Origin: Afipia birgiae 34632
GTDB lineage: Bacteria; Pseudomonadota; Alphaproteobacteria; Rhizobiales; Xanthobacteraceae
DNA: 64,000 nt
Assembly: GCF_000308295.2 (NCBI RefSeq)
Contig: NZ_HG326652.1
Span: 1,242,392 to 1,306,391, forward strand
Direction: 5' to 3'
Shown here piece after piece: positions 1 through 8,508 of this stretch. A program made the translations under genes and the position numbers. The notes under the pieces were generated by a model that had not been told where the DNA came from, did not search any database, and saw nothing but the letters and a program-made list of their open reading frames with translations. Positions within the stretch are counted from its first letter, which is position 1; the number at the start of each line of letters is the position of its first letter.

Positions 1-221
1 CGATCTGCTCCGCGGCCGGCGAATACTTTCCGATGACCACAGTGGATCAGACGATCCACTTCATGCGGCCTGCCATGCGTGCAGACCTATTGGCGGAAGC
101 GCGCGTCGTGCGGATGGGCAAGACGATGGCTTACGGCAGCGTGTTGCTCCGGACGGACGGCGACGCGCGGCCCGTCGCGATGGCACAAACGGCCTATGCC
201 CTGCTGCGCGAGGGCAAATAG
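1..221 (+). CDS. PaaI-like hotdog thioesterase, C-terminal fragment
   Basis: The frame is open from base 3 through the left edge and ends with TAG at 219-221, so the 5' part lies outside the window. The visible 72 residues read as the second half of a hotdog-fold acyl-CoA thioesterase (PaaI/YbgC type): a stretch beginning TTVDQTIHFMRPA followed by a strand pair around ARVVRMGKTMAYGSV, typical of the last beta strands of the fold. The catalytic Asp/Asn on the central helix would be upstream and cannot be checked. The gene is convergent with paaE: its stop codon and that of paaE abut at 221/222 with no spacer. A role in hydrolysing dead-end phenylacetate-pathway CoA esters is inferred from position. 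Confidence 0.7.
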   Translation, partial: ICSAAGEYFPMTTVDQTIHFMRPAMRADLLAEARVVRMGKTMAYGSVLLRTDGDARPVAMAQTAYALLREGK

Positions 222-1301
222 TTACATCTGGTCGTAATCAACCACGACGCGGCTGGAGACCGGGTGCGCCTGGCAGGTCAGCACGAAGCCGGCCTCAAGC
301 TCCCAGGGCTCCAGCGAGTAGTTCACGACCATCCGCGTTTCACCCTCAACGATCTTGGCGCGGCATGTGCTGCACATACCGCCCTTGCAGGCGTATGGCA
401 GATCCATGCCGGCGCGCAGCGCAGCGTCGAGAATGACTTCGCCCTCCGCGATTGGCACATCCTTGCGCTTGCCGTCCACAATCAGCGACGCCACCGCCTT
501 GGGTGGCGCTTCCGGCGCGACCTGAATCTTCGGCCGCGGTTTGCCGCCGAATTCCGAGACAAAGCGCTCAACGTGAACGTGATCCTTGGAAATGCCAAGA
601 TCGACGCAAGTCGCCTCGATTTCTTCGCTCATGGCGACCGGGCCGCAGACGAAGACGTGATCGACCGCAGCCGCGGGCACCATTGAACGCAGCAGCACCT
701 CGACCTTCTGACGATCGAGACGGCCGTACAGGATCGGCAAGTCCTGCTCTTCCTGCGACAGCACATGGAACACCGACAGGCGGCCCATGAACCGGTCCTT
801 CAGTTCTTCCAGCGCCTCGCGGAACAGAATGCCGTTGGTCGCCCGGTTCCCGTAGAACAGAAAGAAGCGGCTGTTGGGTTCGCGTGCAAGAATTCCGCGT
901 ACGATCGACATGATCGGCGTGATGCCGGAGCCGGCAGCAAAGCCGACATGGATGCGCGCCTGATCTGGCGCATGCGCCACGCCGAAGCGACCCGTCGGCG
1001 TCATCACATCGAGCTCATCGCCGGCTTTCAGTTCGTCCAGCGCCCAGTTTGAGAATGCACCACCGTCGACCTTCTTGACCGCGATGCGCAGTTCATGGTC
1101 GTCGGGGCTTGAGCAAATCGAGTACGAGCGCCGCACCTCTTCGCCGTCCATGGTTGTCCGCAGCGTCAGATACTGGCCGGGCGCGAAAGCATAATCCTGC
1201 GCCAGTTCCCCCGGAATCGCGAATGTCATCGACACCGCGTCGGCGGTCTCGCGGCGCAGATCGTCGACGGCAAGACGGTGAAATTTTGGAACGTGTGACA
1301 T
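222..1301 (-). CDS. paaE: Phenylacetyl-CoA epoxidase reductase subunit PaaE
   Basis: This subunit passes electrons from NADPH through FAD and a [2Fe-2S] centre to the PaaAC di-iron oxygenase, which epoxidises the ring of phenylacetyl-CoA in the cytoplasm. The 359-residue product has the ferredoxin-reductase order: an FAD-binding barrel with RRSYSICSSP, a nucleotide-binding domain with GSGITPIMS, and a C-terminal plant-type ferredoxin domain with CKGGMCSTC plus a fourth Cys in LTCQAHP. The ATG at 1301 was chosen because the protein then begins like known PaaE (MSHVPKFHRL); an in-frame start further upstream would overlap paaD. It is the last gene of paaABCDE, 32 bp after paaD. Confidence 0.93.
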   Translation of the reverse strand: MSHVPKFHRLAVDDLRRETADAVSMTFAIPGELAQDYAFAPGQYLTLRTTMDGEEVRRSYSICSSPDDHELRIAVKKVDGGAFSNWALDELKAGDELDVMTPTGRFGVAHAPDQARIHVGFAAGSGITPIMSIVRGILAREPNSRFFLFYGNRATNGILFREALEELKDRFMGRLSVFHVLSQEEQDLPILYGRLDRQKVEVLLRSMVPAAAVDHVFVCGPVAMSEEIEATCVDLGISKDHVHVERFVSEFGGKPRPKIQVAPEAPPKAVASLIVDGKRKDVPIAEGEVILDAALRAGMDLPYACKGGMCSTCRAKIVEGETRMVVNYSLEPWELEAGFVLTCQAHPVSSRVVVDYDQM

Positions 1302-1333
1302 CTGATGTCGCTCTGGTCCGCTCTCTCGGGTGG

Positions 1334-1837
1334 CTAGTGGCACTTGAAATAGTCGAACGGCTCTCGGCATACCTTGCAGCGCCACAGTGCCTTGCAGGAT
1401 GTCGAGCCGAACTCGGAAAGCACTTCCGTGTTTACTGATCCGCATTGCGGACAGGCCACGTGCTGCTCGCCGAACAAAGCCCGGCGTCCACCGCCCGTCT
1501 GCGGCGGCGCGATGCCATACTCTTTCAGCTTCTGGCGGCCCTGCTCGCTCATCCAGTCCGTGGTCCAGGCCGGTGACAGCACCGTGCGCACCTTCGAATT
1601 GCGAATGCCTTCGCGCTCCAGCGCCAGCTCGATTTCCAGCGCAATCATGTTCATTGCAGGACAGCCGGAATAGGTCGGCGTGATCGCGACTTCGACCGCA
1701 CCATCCGTCACGGTCACGTCACGCAGCACGCCGAGATCAGCGATGGTCAGCACCGGAATTTCCGGATCAACCACCTGAGCCGCTGCGTTCCAGGCGGTCT
1801 GGCGAAGGTCGTGCGCGCTGTTGCTGCCGGTTACCAT
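1334..1837 (-). CDS. paaD: Phenylacetate degradation protein PaaD (MIP18/DUF59 family with zinc ribbon)
   Basis: PaaD belongs to the MIP18/DUF59 family and is needed for the epoxidase complex, probably in Fe-S assembly on PaaE. The 167-residue product starts with the family core (VVDPEIPVLTIADLGVLRDV, then TPTYSGCPAMNMI with the conserved Cys). It ends with a four-cysteine zinc-ribbon-like segment (CPQC, CKVC) typical of PaaD and absent from the shorter SufT-type relatives. The start ATG overlaps the paaC stop by 7 bp (1831-1837), which points to translational coupling. A second member of the same family, sufT, lies at 37.3 kb. Confidence 0.92.
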   Translation of the reverse strand: MVTGSNSAHDLRQTAWNAAAQVVDPEIPVLTIADLGVLRDVTVTDGAVEVAITPTYSGCPAMNMIALEIELALEREGIRNSKVRTVLSPAWTTDWMSEQGRQKLKEYGIAPPQTGGGRRALFGEQHVACPQCGSVNTEVLSEFGSTSCKALWRCKVCREPFDYFKCH

Positions 1838-2607
1838 GTTGCGTTCGGAAAAGTTCGCTGCATCGATTGCAGCTCGCAGAGCAGATGCCCGAGATGTTCG
1901 GTGTGATTGCCGGACCGGCCGCCCTTCTGCATCCAGTCGCTGGACGGGCGCTTCAGCGTCGCCACGCCCAGGATGTTCGAGACGGTTTCGGCCCAGCGGC
2001 CGCGCAGGCTTTCCGGATCGATTGCGATGCCAGACGAAATCAGGTCCGCATCGCTTTGATCGGCGTGGAACAACTCTCCTGTGAAAGCCCAGAGATCATC
2101 GATCGCGGTCTGCGCGCGCCGATGGCTTTCGTCGGTGCCGTCGCCGAGCCGGATCATCCATTCCGACGTATGCCGCAGATGATAGGCGCTTTCCTTTTCG
2201 GACTTCGCCGCGATCGCCGCCAGCGTCTCGTCCTTGGATTTCATCATCGCACGCCAGTAGGGATCGGCGAACGCAGAATAGAAGAACTGCCGCACGATGG
2301 TGCGCGCGAAGTCGCCGTTCGGCTGTTCAACCAGCAGAAGGTTGCGATATTGCCGAACGTCACGCAGGTAGGCGTACTTGTCTTCATCGTTCCCTGCGCC
2401 TTCGACCTTGGCAGCGTAGGTGTAGAGCTCGCGCGCCTGCCCGATCAGGTCGAGACCCATATTGGCCAGCGCCATGTCCTCTTCGAGCATCGGTCCGTGG
2501 CCGCACCATTCCGACACGCGGTGTCCGAGGATCAGCGCATCGTCGGCGCGGCGCAGCGCGTAAAGCACGAGCGGACTCTCGGCAACGGAAATGGAACGTA
2601 CAGACAT
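1831..2607 (-). CDS. paaC: Phenylacetyl-CoA epoxidase structural subunit PaaC
   Basis: This is the ferritin-like partner of the catalytic subunit PaaA in the PaaABCE epoxidase; it stabilises PaaA and lacks full catalytic function. The product is 258 residues and all-helical, with the PaaC hallmarks LGHRVSEWCGHGPMLEEDMALANMGLDLIGQAR near the N-terminus and ESAYHLRHTSEWMIRLGDGTDESH in the middle. It is the third gene of the operon, 57 bp after paaB, and overlaps paaD by 7 bp. Confidence 0.95.
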   Translation of the reverse strand: MSVRSISVAESPLVLYALRRADDALILGHRVSEWCGHGPMLEEDMALANMGLDLIGQARELYTYAAKVEGAGNDEDKYAYLRDVRQYRNLLLVEQPNGDFARTIVRQFFYSAFADPYWRAMMKSKDETLAAIAAKSEKESAYHLRHTSEWMIRLGDGTDESHRRAQTAIDDLWAFTGELFHADQSDADLISSGIAIDPESLRGRWAETVSNILGVATLKRPSSDWMQKGGRSGNHTEHLGHLLCELQSMQRTFPNATW

Positions 2608-2664
2608 GATCGTCAGTCCCGTATCGTGGACGTGTGTATTTTCAGCCGGAGTGAACGCCGGCGC

Positions 2665-2952
2665 TTACATATGCCCGACTTCGTCCGGCACGTCGTAGAA
2701 TGTCGGATGGCGATAGATCTTCGACATCGCCGGCTCGAACATCATGCCCTTCTCGGATGGGTCGGACGCAATGATCGCATTCGACGGCACGACCCAGATC
2801 GACAGCCCCTCGCCGCGCCGCGTGTAGATATCGCGCGCAGCCTGAAGCGCCAGCGTCGCGTCCGCTGCATGCAGCGATCCGACATGCTTGTGCGCAAGGC
2901 CGTTACGGCTGCGGATGAAAACTTCCCAAAGCTGTGTGTTCTGAGTGGTCAT
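2665..2952 (-). CDS. paaB: Phenylacetyl-CoA epoxidase small subunit PaaB
   Basis: PaaB is the small bridging subunit of the epoxidase and is required for activity of the PaaAC core. The 95-residue product matches the family length and shows its features: WEVFIRSRNGLAHKHVGSLHAADATLALQAARD, then TRRGEGLSIWVVPSNAI. It lies 18 bp downstream of paaA and is clearly co-transcribed with it. Confidence 0.95.
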   Translation of the reverse strand: MTTQNTQLWEVFIRSRNGLAHKHVGSLHAADATLALQAARDIYTRRGEGLSIWVVPSNAIIASDPSEKGMMFEPAMSKIYRHPTFYDVPDEVGHM

Positions 2953-2970
2953 GACAGCCTCCAGCCGGGT

Positions 2971-3966
2971 CTACGCTGCAACCGCAGGGGTGCGGTGCGC
3001 CTGTTGTTTCTCTGCATAGGCGGCGGCCGCTTCACGCACCCACGCGCCCTCCTCATGAGCCTTGCGGCGCGCGGCCATGCGATCGCGGTTGCACGGGCCG
3101 TTGCCCGAAAGCACCTGCTTGAACTCATCCCAGTCAATCGTGCCGTAGTCCCAATGACTGGTCGCCTCGTTCCACGTCAGGTCAGCGTCCGGAATCGTGA
3201 GGCCGAGATAGTGGGCCTGCGGCACCGTCGCATCGATGAACTTCTGGCGCAGGTCGTCATTGGAGAAGCGTTTGATTTTCCACTGCGTGGATTGATCGCT
3301 GTGCTGGCTGAGCTGGTCCGGCGGACCGAACATCATCAGGCACGGCCACCACCAGCGGTCGAGCGCATTCTGCGCCATGGCCTTCTGCTCTTCGGTGCCG
3401 CGCGACAGCGTCAGCATGATTTCATAGCCCTGGCGCTGATGGAACGACTCCTCCTTGCAGACGCGGATCATCGCGCGTGCATAGGGACCGTAGGAACAAC
3501 GGCACAGCGGGATCTGGTTCATGATGGCCGCGCCATCGACCAGCCAGCCGATCGCACCAATGTCAGCCCAGGTCGGCGTCGGATAATTGAAGATTGAGGA
3601 ATACTTCGCCTTGCCGCTCAGCATCAGGTCAACAAGTTCCTCGCGCGACGAGCCGAGCGTTTCAGCTGCCGCATAGAGGTAAAGCCCGTGACCACACTCG
3701 TCCTGCACCTTCGCCAATAACGCGGCCTTGCGGCGCAGCGTCGGCGCGCGGGTAATCCAGTTGCCTTCCGGCAGCATGCCGACGATTTCGGAATGGGCGT
3801 GCTGGGAAATCTGCCGGGTCAGTGTCTTGCGATACGCGGCAGGCATCCAGTCGTTTGCCTCGATGCGATCGTCAGCATCGATGCGCGCCTGAAAATGCGC
3901 GGCGCGTTCCGCGTCCTCGACGTGAACGACTTCCGCTTCCGATGTGTTGAGCGCTTGCGTGTACAT
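2971..3966 (-). CDS. paaA: Phenylacetyl-CoA epoxidase catalytic subunit PaaA
   Basis: PaaA is the di-iron catalytic subunit that inserts oxygen across the 1,2 positions of phenylacetyl-CoA. The 331-residue product has the ferritin-like four-helix fold with two visible carboxylate/histidine ligand motifs, DECGH in [16 protein letters not shown] and EESFH in [13 protein letters not shown]. The start ATG is preceded by a strong GGAGG ribosome-binding site at 3975-3979. It is the first gene of paaABCDE; the 57 bp between it and paaX are AT-rich and carry the likely control site. Its stop is followed by paaB 18 bp on. Confidence 0.96.
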   Translation of the reverse strand: MYTQALNTSEAEVVHVEDAERAAHFQARIDADDRIEANDWMPAAYRKTLTRQISQHAHSEIVGMLPEGNWITRAPTLRRKAALLAKVQDECGHGLYLYAAAETLGSSREELVDLMLSGKAKYSSIFNYPTPTWADIGAIGWLVDGAAIMNQIPLCRCSYGPYARAMIRVCKEESFHQRQGYEIMLTLSRGTEEQKAMAQNALDRWWWPCLMMFGPPDQLSQHSDQSTQWKIKRFSNDDLRQKFIDATVPQAHYLGLTIPDADLTWNEATSHWDYGTIDWDEFKQVLSGNGPCNRDRMAARRKAHEEGAWVREAAAAYAEKQQAHRTPAVAA

Positions 3967-3990
3967 CGCCGTTTCCTCCCGGGAGACGCC

Positions 3991-4036
3991 GATTAATATA
4001 TAACAAAAAATTCTATCTACAAGTTATTTTTGTAAC
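3991..4036. promoter_or_regulatory. AT-rich paired repeat between paaX and paaA, candidate operator/promoter
   Basis: This 46-bp block is far more AT-rich than its surroundings. It holds a short inverted repeat GTTATTTTTGTAAC (4023-4036), which includes the paaX stop codon, and a second related AACAAAAAA half-site in the opposite sense at 4002-4010. PaaX family repressors bind imperfect palindromes upstream of paa operons and release in the presence of phenylacetyl-CoA. Assigning this block as the PaaX site is inference from position and symmetry. Confidence 0.4.
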
Positions 4037-4917
4037 ATGTTGCGCTGCACGTCGGAGAAGCGCCGGCCAAGTTCCGCACCCGGCGGACGCAGGGAACCTG
4101 TCGCACTCGCTCCATACGCATCGAGCCAGGATTCCGAAGCCGGCAGAAGGGCTTGATAAAGCCGGGCACAAAACTGCCGTGCGTCGAGAGCTGGCCATGC
4201 CGGCGGCAGGAGGCCCTCCGGGAGCAACGGATCGCGCAGAACCACCCGCCGGTAGTGATGGATCAAAAGGATCCGGGCGAGGATAGCGTCTGCGGGAGAA
4301 ACCCTGTCGGCGCCGCCGATCCAGCCTTCAAGCGACGCAAAGGTCTTCATGAATTCACGATACGACTCCGCGGTCCGCTCGAGCGACCAACTCGCGGCCG
4401 CAAGCTGCCGTCCCATGGCATTGTCGGCAGATACCTCCAGCCGGATCGCACTTTCGGCGATTGACGGCACGCGCACATCCGATGGTGCGACCCACACACC
4501 TGGCATCGGGCTTCCAAAACCGGCTTCGGTCAACGCAGCCCGCGACGTCTCGCGATCCGCGCCATTTCCGATCAGCAAAAGCTCGAAGCGCCCTGCCCAA
4601 TTCGACGGATGCGGATTGTAGACGTGCTCCACAGCCATCTCGAAACGCTCGCGGCCGCTCTTCGCCAGCTTGTAGAAGCTCTTCCGGCCAACCTTGTCCC
4701 GGTCGAGCCAGCCATCCGTGGCGAGCCGCGACACCGCCGTGCGCACCACGCCGCCGTCGGTCCCAAGCATGTCCAGAAACTGCAGCAACGTTCCAAGCCA
4801 GACCGACCCGCCGCGCGGCAGAATCGCATCGCCATAGAACGTGATGATGAGGGAGCCGGTGCGCGAGGGCTCGCGCTTGAATCGGCTGACGATACGGGAA
4901 AGCGACGGGTGACTCAT
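4024..4917 (-). CDS. paaX: PaaX family transcriptional repressor
   Basis: This is a likely phenylacetyl-CoA-responsive repressor of the paa genes. The 297-residue product has an N-terminal winged-helix region (about residues 20-85: SLIITFYGDAILPRGGSVWLGTLLQFL, then VVRTAVSRLATDGWLDRDKVGRKSFYKL). A central domain and the PaaX C-terminal domain follow (LARILLIHHYRRVVLRDPLLPEGLLPPAWP). The length fits the family. The ATG at 4917 is preferred over a GTG two codons earlier. It lies directly upstream of paaA on the same strand, so it may be co-transcribed or share read-through with the operon it controls. Confidence 0.9.
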   Translation of the reverse strand: MSHPSLSRIVSRFKREPSRTGSLIITFYGDAILPRGGSVWLGTLLQFLDMLGTDGGVVRTAVSRLATDGWLDRDKVGRKSFYKLAKSGRERFEMAVEHVYNPHPSNWAGRFELLLIGNGADRETSRAALTEAGFGSPMPGVWVAPSDVRVPSIAESAIRLEVSADNAMGRQLAAASWSLERTAESYREFMKTFASLEGWIGGADRVSPADAILARILLIHHYRRVVLRDPLLPEGLLPPAWPALDARQFCARLYQALLPASESWLDAYGASATGSLRPPGAELGRRFSDVQRNMLQK

Positions 4918-5135
4918 GGCCACGCAGCATAGTGCATTCCGCCGATCCGGCGAGTGCCATCCCCGTCACCGGGCTGATTCCAGAAAACTTCCAAGGGACT
5001 AAAGGCTGTCAGAGACCTGAGGCTGAACCCGAAAGCGAAACATCAGATACCTGAAGTTTTACATTAAGAGGAAAGCCAGGCCAGATAGCCGCTAAAAGCC
5101 GGGTCCGGTTCGAGATATGACCTGCGATGAGCAAG

Positions 5136-5210
5136 TGGCGCTCCCTAGCGGAATCGAACCGCTCTCTCCACCGTGAAAGGGTGGCGTCCTAACCGATAGA
5201 CGAAGGGAGC
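5136..5210 (-). tRNA. tRNA-Glu (anticodon UUC)
   Basis: The complement folds as a complete 75-nt cloverleaf. The acceptor stem is GCTCCCT/AGGGAGC with discriminator G and an encoded CCA. The anticodon stem CCACC/GGTGG closes the loop CTTTCAC, giving anticodon TTC (plus-strand GAA at 5175-5177), and the T-arm contains GGTTCGATTCC. No integrase or direct repeat at its 3' end suggests use as an attachment site. Confidence 0.97.
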
Positions 5211-5489
5211 GAAAAGGCTGCAAACGCTCCGCACCGAGTGTGCGTGGATCGTTGTCTTTTCGCCTTGGAACAAGTCTTTTAGTCGCACAAAATCAATACG
5301 TTAGCATTGTTTGGGGCGGCGGCGGGCCGCAATCCCGTGAGGTGATTTGGCCGACGCGGGGGAACGTATAATGGCGTTTCGCGACTGCGGCAAGCCGCCA
5401 GATGCCTTTGCTTGAGCGGTGTGCGCAACTTCATGCACACTCCCCCGAAACCTGCCGCCCGCAGTGGGCTGGCCGCTGGAGCGCCCCGC

Positions 5490-6266
5490 ATGACCCGCAA
5501 GCTGATCGACATTTCCGTACCGCTGCAAAACGACGTGCCGGCGGATCCTCCGGGCGGTCATCCCACCATCCAGTACATCGACCATCAGCAGGGATTGCCC
5601 CGGATGCTGCAATTCTTCGATGGATTGAAGAAGGAGGACCTCCCCGACGGCCAGGGCTGGGCCGTGGAGCAGGTCAACCTCTCGACTCACAACGGCACCC
5701 ACCTTGATGCGCCCTATCACTTTCACCCGACCATGAACCACGGCGAGCGCTCATGGACGATCGACGAGGTTCCGTTGGAGTGGTGCTTTCAGCCGGGCGT
5801 GAAGCTCGACTTCCGCCATTTTGCTGACGGCTATGTCGCGACCGCCGCTGATGTCGAGAACGAACTGAAGCGGATCGGACATGCGCTCAAGCCGCTTGAG
5901 ATCGTCGTCGTCAACACCAGTGCCGGCGCGAAGTACGGCCGGCAGGATTACGTCACATCCGGTTGCGGGATGGGATACGAAGCGACGATGTATCTGCTGG
6001 AGCGCGGCGTGCGTCTCACTGGCACCGACGGCTGGAGCTGGGATGCTCCCTTCGTCTACACCGCAAAGAAGTATGCCGCGACGAAAGACGCGAGCTTGAT
6101 CTGGGAAGGCCACAAGGCCGGCCGCCACATCGGCTATTGCCACCTCGAAAAACTGCATGATTTAGATCAACTGCCTTCGACCGGGTTCATGATCTCGTGC
6201 TTTCCGGTGAAGATAGAACGCGCGTCCGCAGGCTGGACTCGCGCGGTAGCCATCCTCGACGCGTAG
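5490..6266 (+). CDS. Cyclase family protein (kynurenine formamidase-like metal-dependent hydrolase)
   Basis: The product is a member of the cyclase/KynB-like fold (Pfam PF04199). These are metal-dependent hydrolases of amides or esters, such as kynurenine formamidase and isatin hydrolase. The signature HNGTHLDAPYHF is present and carries the family's His and Asp metal ligands. The ATG at 5490 gives a 258-residue protein starting MTRKLIDISVPL, as in homologues; an in-frame ATG at 5412 would add a low-complexity extension. It stands alone between the tRNA and the HdeD gene, so the substrate cannot be read from context. Confidence 0.85.
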   Translation: MTRKLIDISVPLQNDVPADPPGGHPTIQYIDHQQGLPRMLQFFDGLKKEDLPDGQGWAVEQVNLSTHNGTHLDAPYHFHPTMNHGERSWTIDEVPLEWCFQPGVKLDFRHFADGYVATAADVENELKRIGHALKPLEIVVVNTSAGAKYGRQDYVTSGCGMGYEATMYLLERGVRLTGTDGWSWDAPFVYTAKKYAATKDASLIWEGHKAGRHIGYCHLEKLHDLDQLPSTGFMISCFPVKIERASAGWTRAVAILDA

Positions 6267-6356
6267 CCTGAGTCCGTTAGCCTCTAACAAGCGCAGCGGC
6301 GCAGGACTAAGCTGGTCGCATCCGCCAATTGCTGGAATCAGAACAGGAGACCGTCC

Positions 6357-6929
6357 ATGACGACGCCTCAGGATATCGCCGGGCTTCATGCGCAAATGAA
6401 AGAGGCCGTCAAAGCGAACTGGAAAGCCTTCCTGATCGAAGGCATCGTCCTGGTGATTTTGGGGATGGCCGCGATTGCCATCCCGCTGCTCGCCAGCATC
6501 GCCGTCACGATCTTCCTTGGCTGGCTGTTCCTGATCAGCGGCGCGGTCGGGCTCTACCTTACTTTCACCACGCGCGATATGCCCGGCTTCTGGTGGTCTC
6601 TGATCTCCGCAGCCCTCGCGCTTGCCGCGGGCATCATCCTGATTATTCAGCCCGTCGCAGGAACGCTGACGCTCACCCTCGTGGTCAGCGCCTACTTCAT
6701 CGCCGAAGGTATCACCACGATCATGTGTGCCCTCGCCCATCGCCGCGAACTATCCGGGCGCTGGGGCTGGCTGCTTGTGTCCGGTATCGTCGATCTGATT
6801 GTGGCGGCGTTGATCATCGCCGGGCTTCCCGGATCAGCCGCGTGGGCCATCGGACTATTGGTCGGTATTAATCTCGTGTTCGGTGGCACCTCCTTGATCG
6901 GGATGGCGCTCGCCGCGCGAAAAGCCTGA
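6357..6929 (+). CDS. HdeD family membrane protein (DUF308)
   Basis: The 190-residue product is dominated by six hydrophobic segments in three pairs, the repeat layout of HdeD/DUF308 proteins. A cytoplasmic N-terminus MTTPQDIAGLHAQMKEAVKANWK precedes the first segment. HdeD protects enterobacteria from acid at high cell density; in rhizobia the family is found in stress loci and the exact role is unknown. A CAGGAG ribosome-binding site precedes the ATG. The gene is convergent with the small secreted protein that follows. Confidence 0.85.
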   Translation: MTTPQDIAGLHAQMKEAVKANWKAFLIEGIVLVILGMAAIAIPLLASIAVTIFLGWLFLISGAVGLYLTFTTRDMPGFWWSLISAALALAAGIILIIQPVAGTLTLTLVVSAYFIAEGITTIMCALAHRRELSGRWGWLLVSGIVDLIVAALIIAGLPGSAAWAIGLLVGINLVFGGTSLIGMALAARKA

Positions 6930-6942
6930 CGTCGGTTGCTGC

Positions 6943-7197
6943 TCAACAGCCTCTGCAAATGCTTTTGATCTTCCGATCAAGCGCCTTGTCTTCGGCCGAC
7001 TCCGTGTAGTTCTTTTCCTCTGTCGGCGGCACGTCGCTGGCGCGCGGCTGCCGGTGCCCAACCGGCGCGTTGGGAATGCTGCCAGAGTTCGTCGTCGCTG
7101 AGGGCGTGGGGCTCGATGTCCCGCTTTTGCTTTGAGCCAATGCGCCTGACGCGCCCAGCAACAGGGCCATCATGGCAATCGGGATGGATTTTCTCAT
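6943..7197 (-). CDS. Small secreted protein of unknown function
   Basis: The product is 84 residues. The ATG at 7197 has a strong upstream GGAGG and is followed by a clean Sec signal peptide (MRKSIPIAMMALLLGASGALAQ, cleavage expected after ALA). The mature chain is short, Ser/Thr/Pro/Asn-rich, then charged (SAEDKALDRKIKSICRGC), with two Cys at the end. I do not recognise a family. It is probably periplasmic and may bear a disulfide. Confidence 0.75.
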   Translation of the reverse strand: MRKSIPIAMMALLLGASGALAQSKSGTSSPTPSATTNSGSIPNAPVGHRQPRASDVPPTEEKNYTESAEDKALDRKIKSICRGC

Positions 7198-7238
7198 GTC
7201 ACACCTCCACCAATGAGATTCCGCAGCGTGAGGGTATT

Positions 7239-7379
7239 CTACTGGGAACGGGTTTGATTTTCTATCGTTCTGCAGTTGCGCCTGCCTTGCGCCGCACAAT
7301 CTTGCACCTTGCGCAAATCGGCCATCGATCCGAGCAACCAGATACCTGCGACGACAAGCAGGACGAAAAAGCCGAGCAT
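7239..7379 (-). CDS. Tiny single-span membrane protein downstream of epmB
   Basis: From ATG 7379 (or GTG 7382) the frame encodes 46 residues: one membrane span (MLGFFVLLVVAGIWLLG) and a short tail with two cysteines in DLRKVQDCAAQGRRNC, a pattern I associate with small uncharacterised proteins of Nitrobacteraceae. In the same frame, a 12-codon piece starting at ATG 7436, 8 nt after the epmB stop, reads MAGPEPPENEGN. It ends at TGA 7400-7398, only five codons before the GTG. The gene may therefore start at the second site, or it may be a longer gene broken by a nonsense codon. Confidence 0.55.
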   Translation of the reverse strand: MLGFFVLLVVAGIWLLGSMADLRKVQDCAAQGRRNCRTIENQTRSQ

Positions 7380-7444
7380 CACCGCGTTTTCGACAGCTCA
7401 ATTGCCCTCATTTTCGGGAGGTTCGGGTCCCGCCATCAGACTGC

Positions 7445-8508
7445 CTACTCAGCAGGCGGATAGAGGTGAACATCGCCGCAATAATCCGCAACACGATAAT
7501 GACCGCCAGCGTCTTCACTTGTCCGCGATAAATACTGTGGTCCTATCGGGGACTTGCCGTGACCGCCCGGAATGTCGAGCACGTAATCCGGCTGGCACAA
7601 CCCCGACACACGCCCGCGCAGATACCGCATCAGCTTTTGCCCCTCCTCCACTGTCGTGCGCAAATGCGCCGTGCCCGGCGCGAGGTCGCCGTGATGCAAA
7701 TAATACGGCTTGATACGGCACTCGACGAAGCTGCGCATTAAGGCTTCCAACGTCTCCGGATTGTCATTGACGCCGCGCAGCAGCACCGACTGGCTGACCA
7801 TCGGAATCCCCGGTCGATGATCCGCGCGCAGGCGCCACGCGCTTCGGCCGTCAGTTCGCGCGGATGGTTGACGTGTACGGCAACCCACGTGGTCGCACCG
7901 CTCACTCTCAAGGCGGCTGCGGTCTCGTCCGTTACCCGGGCCGGGTCAGCAACCGGCACGCGGGTATGAATGCGAATGATCCTGACATGATCAATGGAAG
8001 CCAGATCATCCATGATCTCCTTCAGCCGGCGTGCGGACAGCATCAACGGGTCGCCGCCGGTCAGGATCACTTCCCAGATTTCCGGATGAGCGCGAATGTA
8101 ATCCAGAGCGCCGGCATAGGCCTCATTCGAAAGCGCGGTGTCCTTGCCCGGCCCGACCATTTCGCGGCGGAAGCAGAACCGGCAGTACACGGCGCAAACA
8201 TGCACGAGCTTGAGCAGCACGCGATCCGGGTAGCGATGTACGATGCCACTGACCGGCGAATGCGAATGATCGCCGATGGGATCGGCGCTCTCATGAGGCT
8301 GTGTGACCAGTTCATCGGCGGAGGGAATATACTGGCGCGCGATGGGATCGTTCGGATCCGACGTGTCGATCAGCGCCGCGATATCCGGCGTCACTGCCAC
8401 CGCGTAACGTGCAGCGACTTTTTCCAGCACGGACAGATTTTCCGGCGACGCGAGGCCATGCTCGATCAGGTCGGTTTCCGTTCGCAATGTTGCAGTGGCG
8501 CGTGTCAT
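7445..8508 (-). pseudogene. epmB: EF-P lysine 2,3-aminomutase EpmB, frameshifted
   Basis: EpmB is a radical-SAM, PLP-dependent aminomutase that turns L-alpha-lysine into (R)-beta-lysine, the substrate EpmA attaches to EF-P. The radical-SAM motif CAVYCRFC (CxxxCxxC) and GGDPL are intact. Reading breaks in the run of four C at 7808-7811. Upstream, the frame gives ARIIDRG and then nonsense; the correct continuation (IPMVSQSVLLRGVNDNPETLEAL through DIPGGHGKSPIGP) is in another frame. The total length is 1064 nt, one short of 355 codons, consistent with loss of one base. It is either a real mutation or a sequence error. The start overlaps the epmA stop as ATGA. Confidence 0.85.

Noticed and set aside
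1867-3597. A 576-codon plus-strand open frame antisense to paaC, paaB and paaA
   Set aside because: It is a shadow of high-GC coding DNA. The paa genes on the other strand are unmistakable, and its translation is Arg/His-rich without any domain.
5136-5210. tRNA-Glu as a possible island insertion site
   Set aside because: No integrase, repeated tRNA 3' end or change in gene content is seen on either side.
6157-6170. An FNR/FixK-like box (TTGAT-CTAA-ATCAT on the minus strand)
   Set aside because: It matches 9 of 10 consensus bases but lies inside the cyclase coding region and about 190 bp from the next start, so chance is the simpler reading.
6965-6980. Palindrome TTGATCTTCCGATCAA
   Set aside because: The spacing is 6 instead of 4 between FNR-type half-sites, and it lies in the coding end of the small secreted protein.
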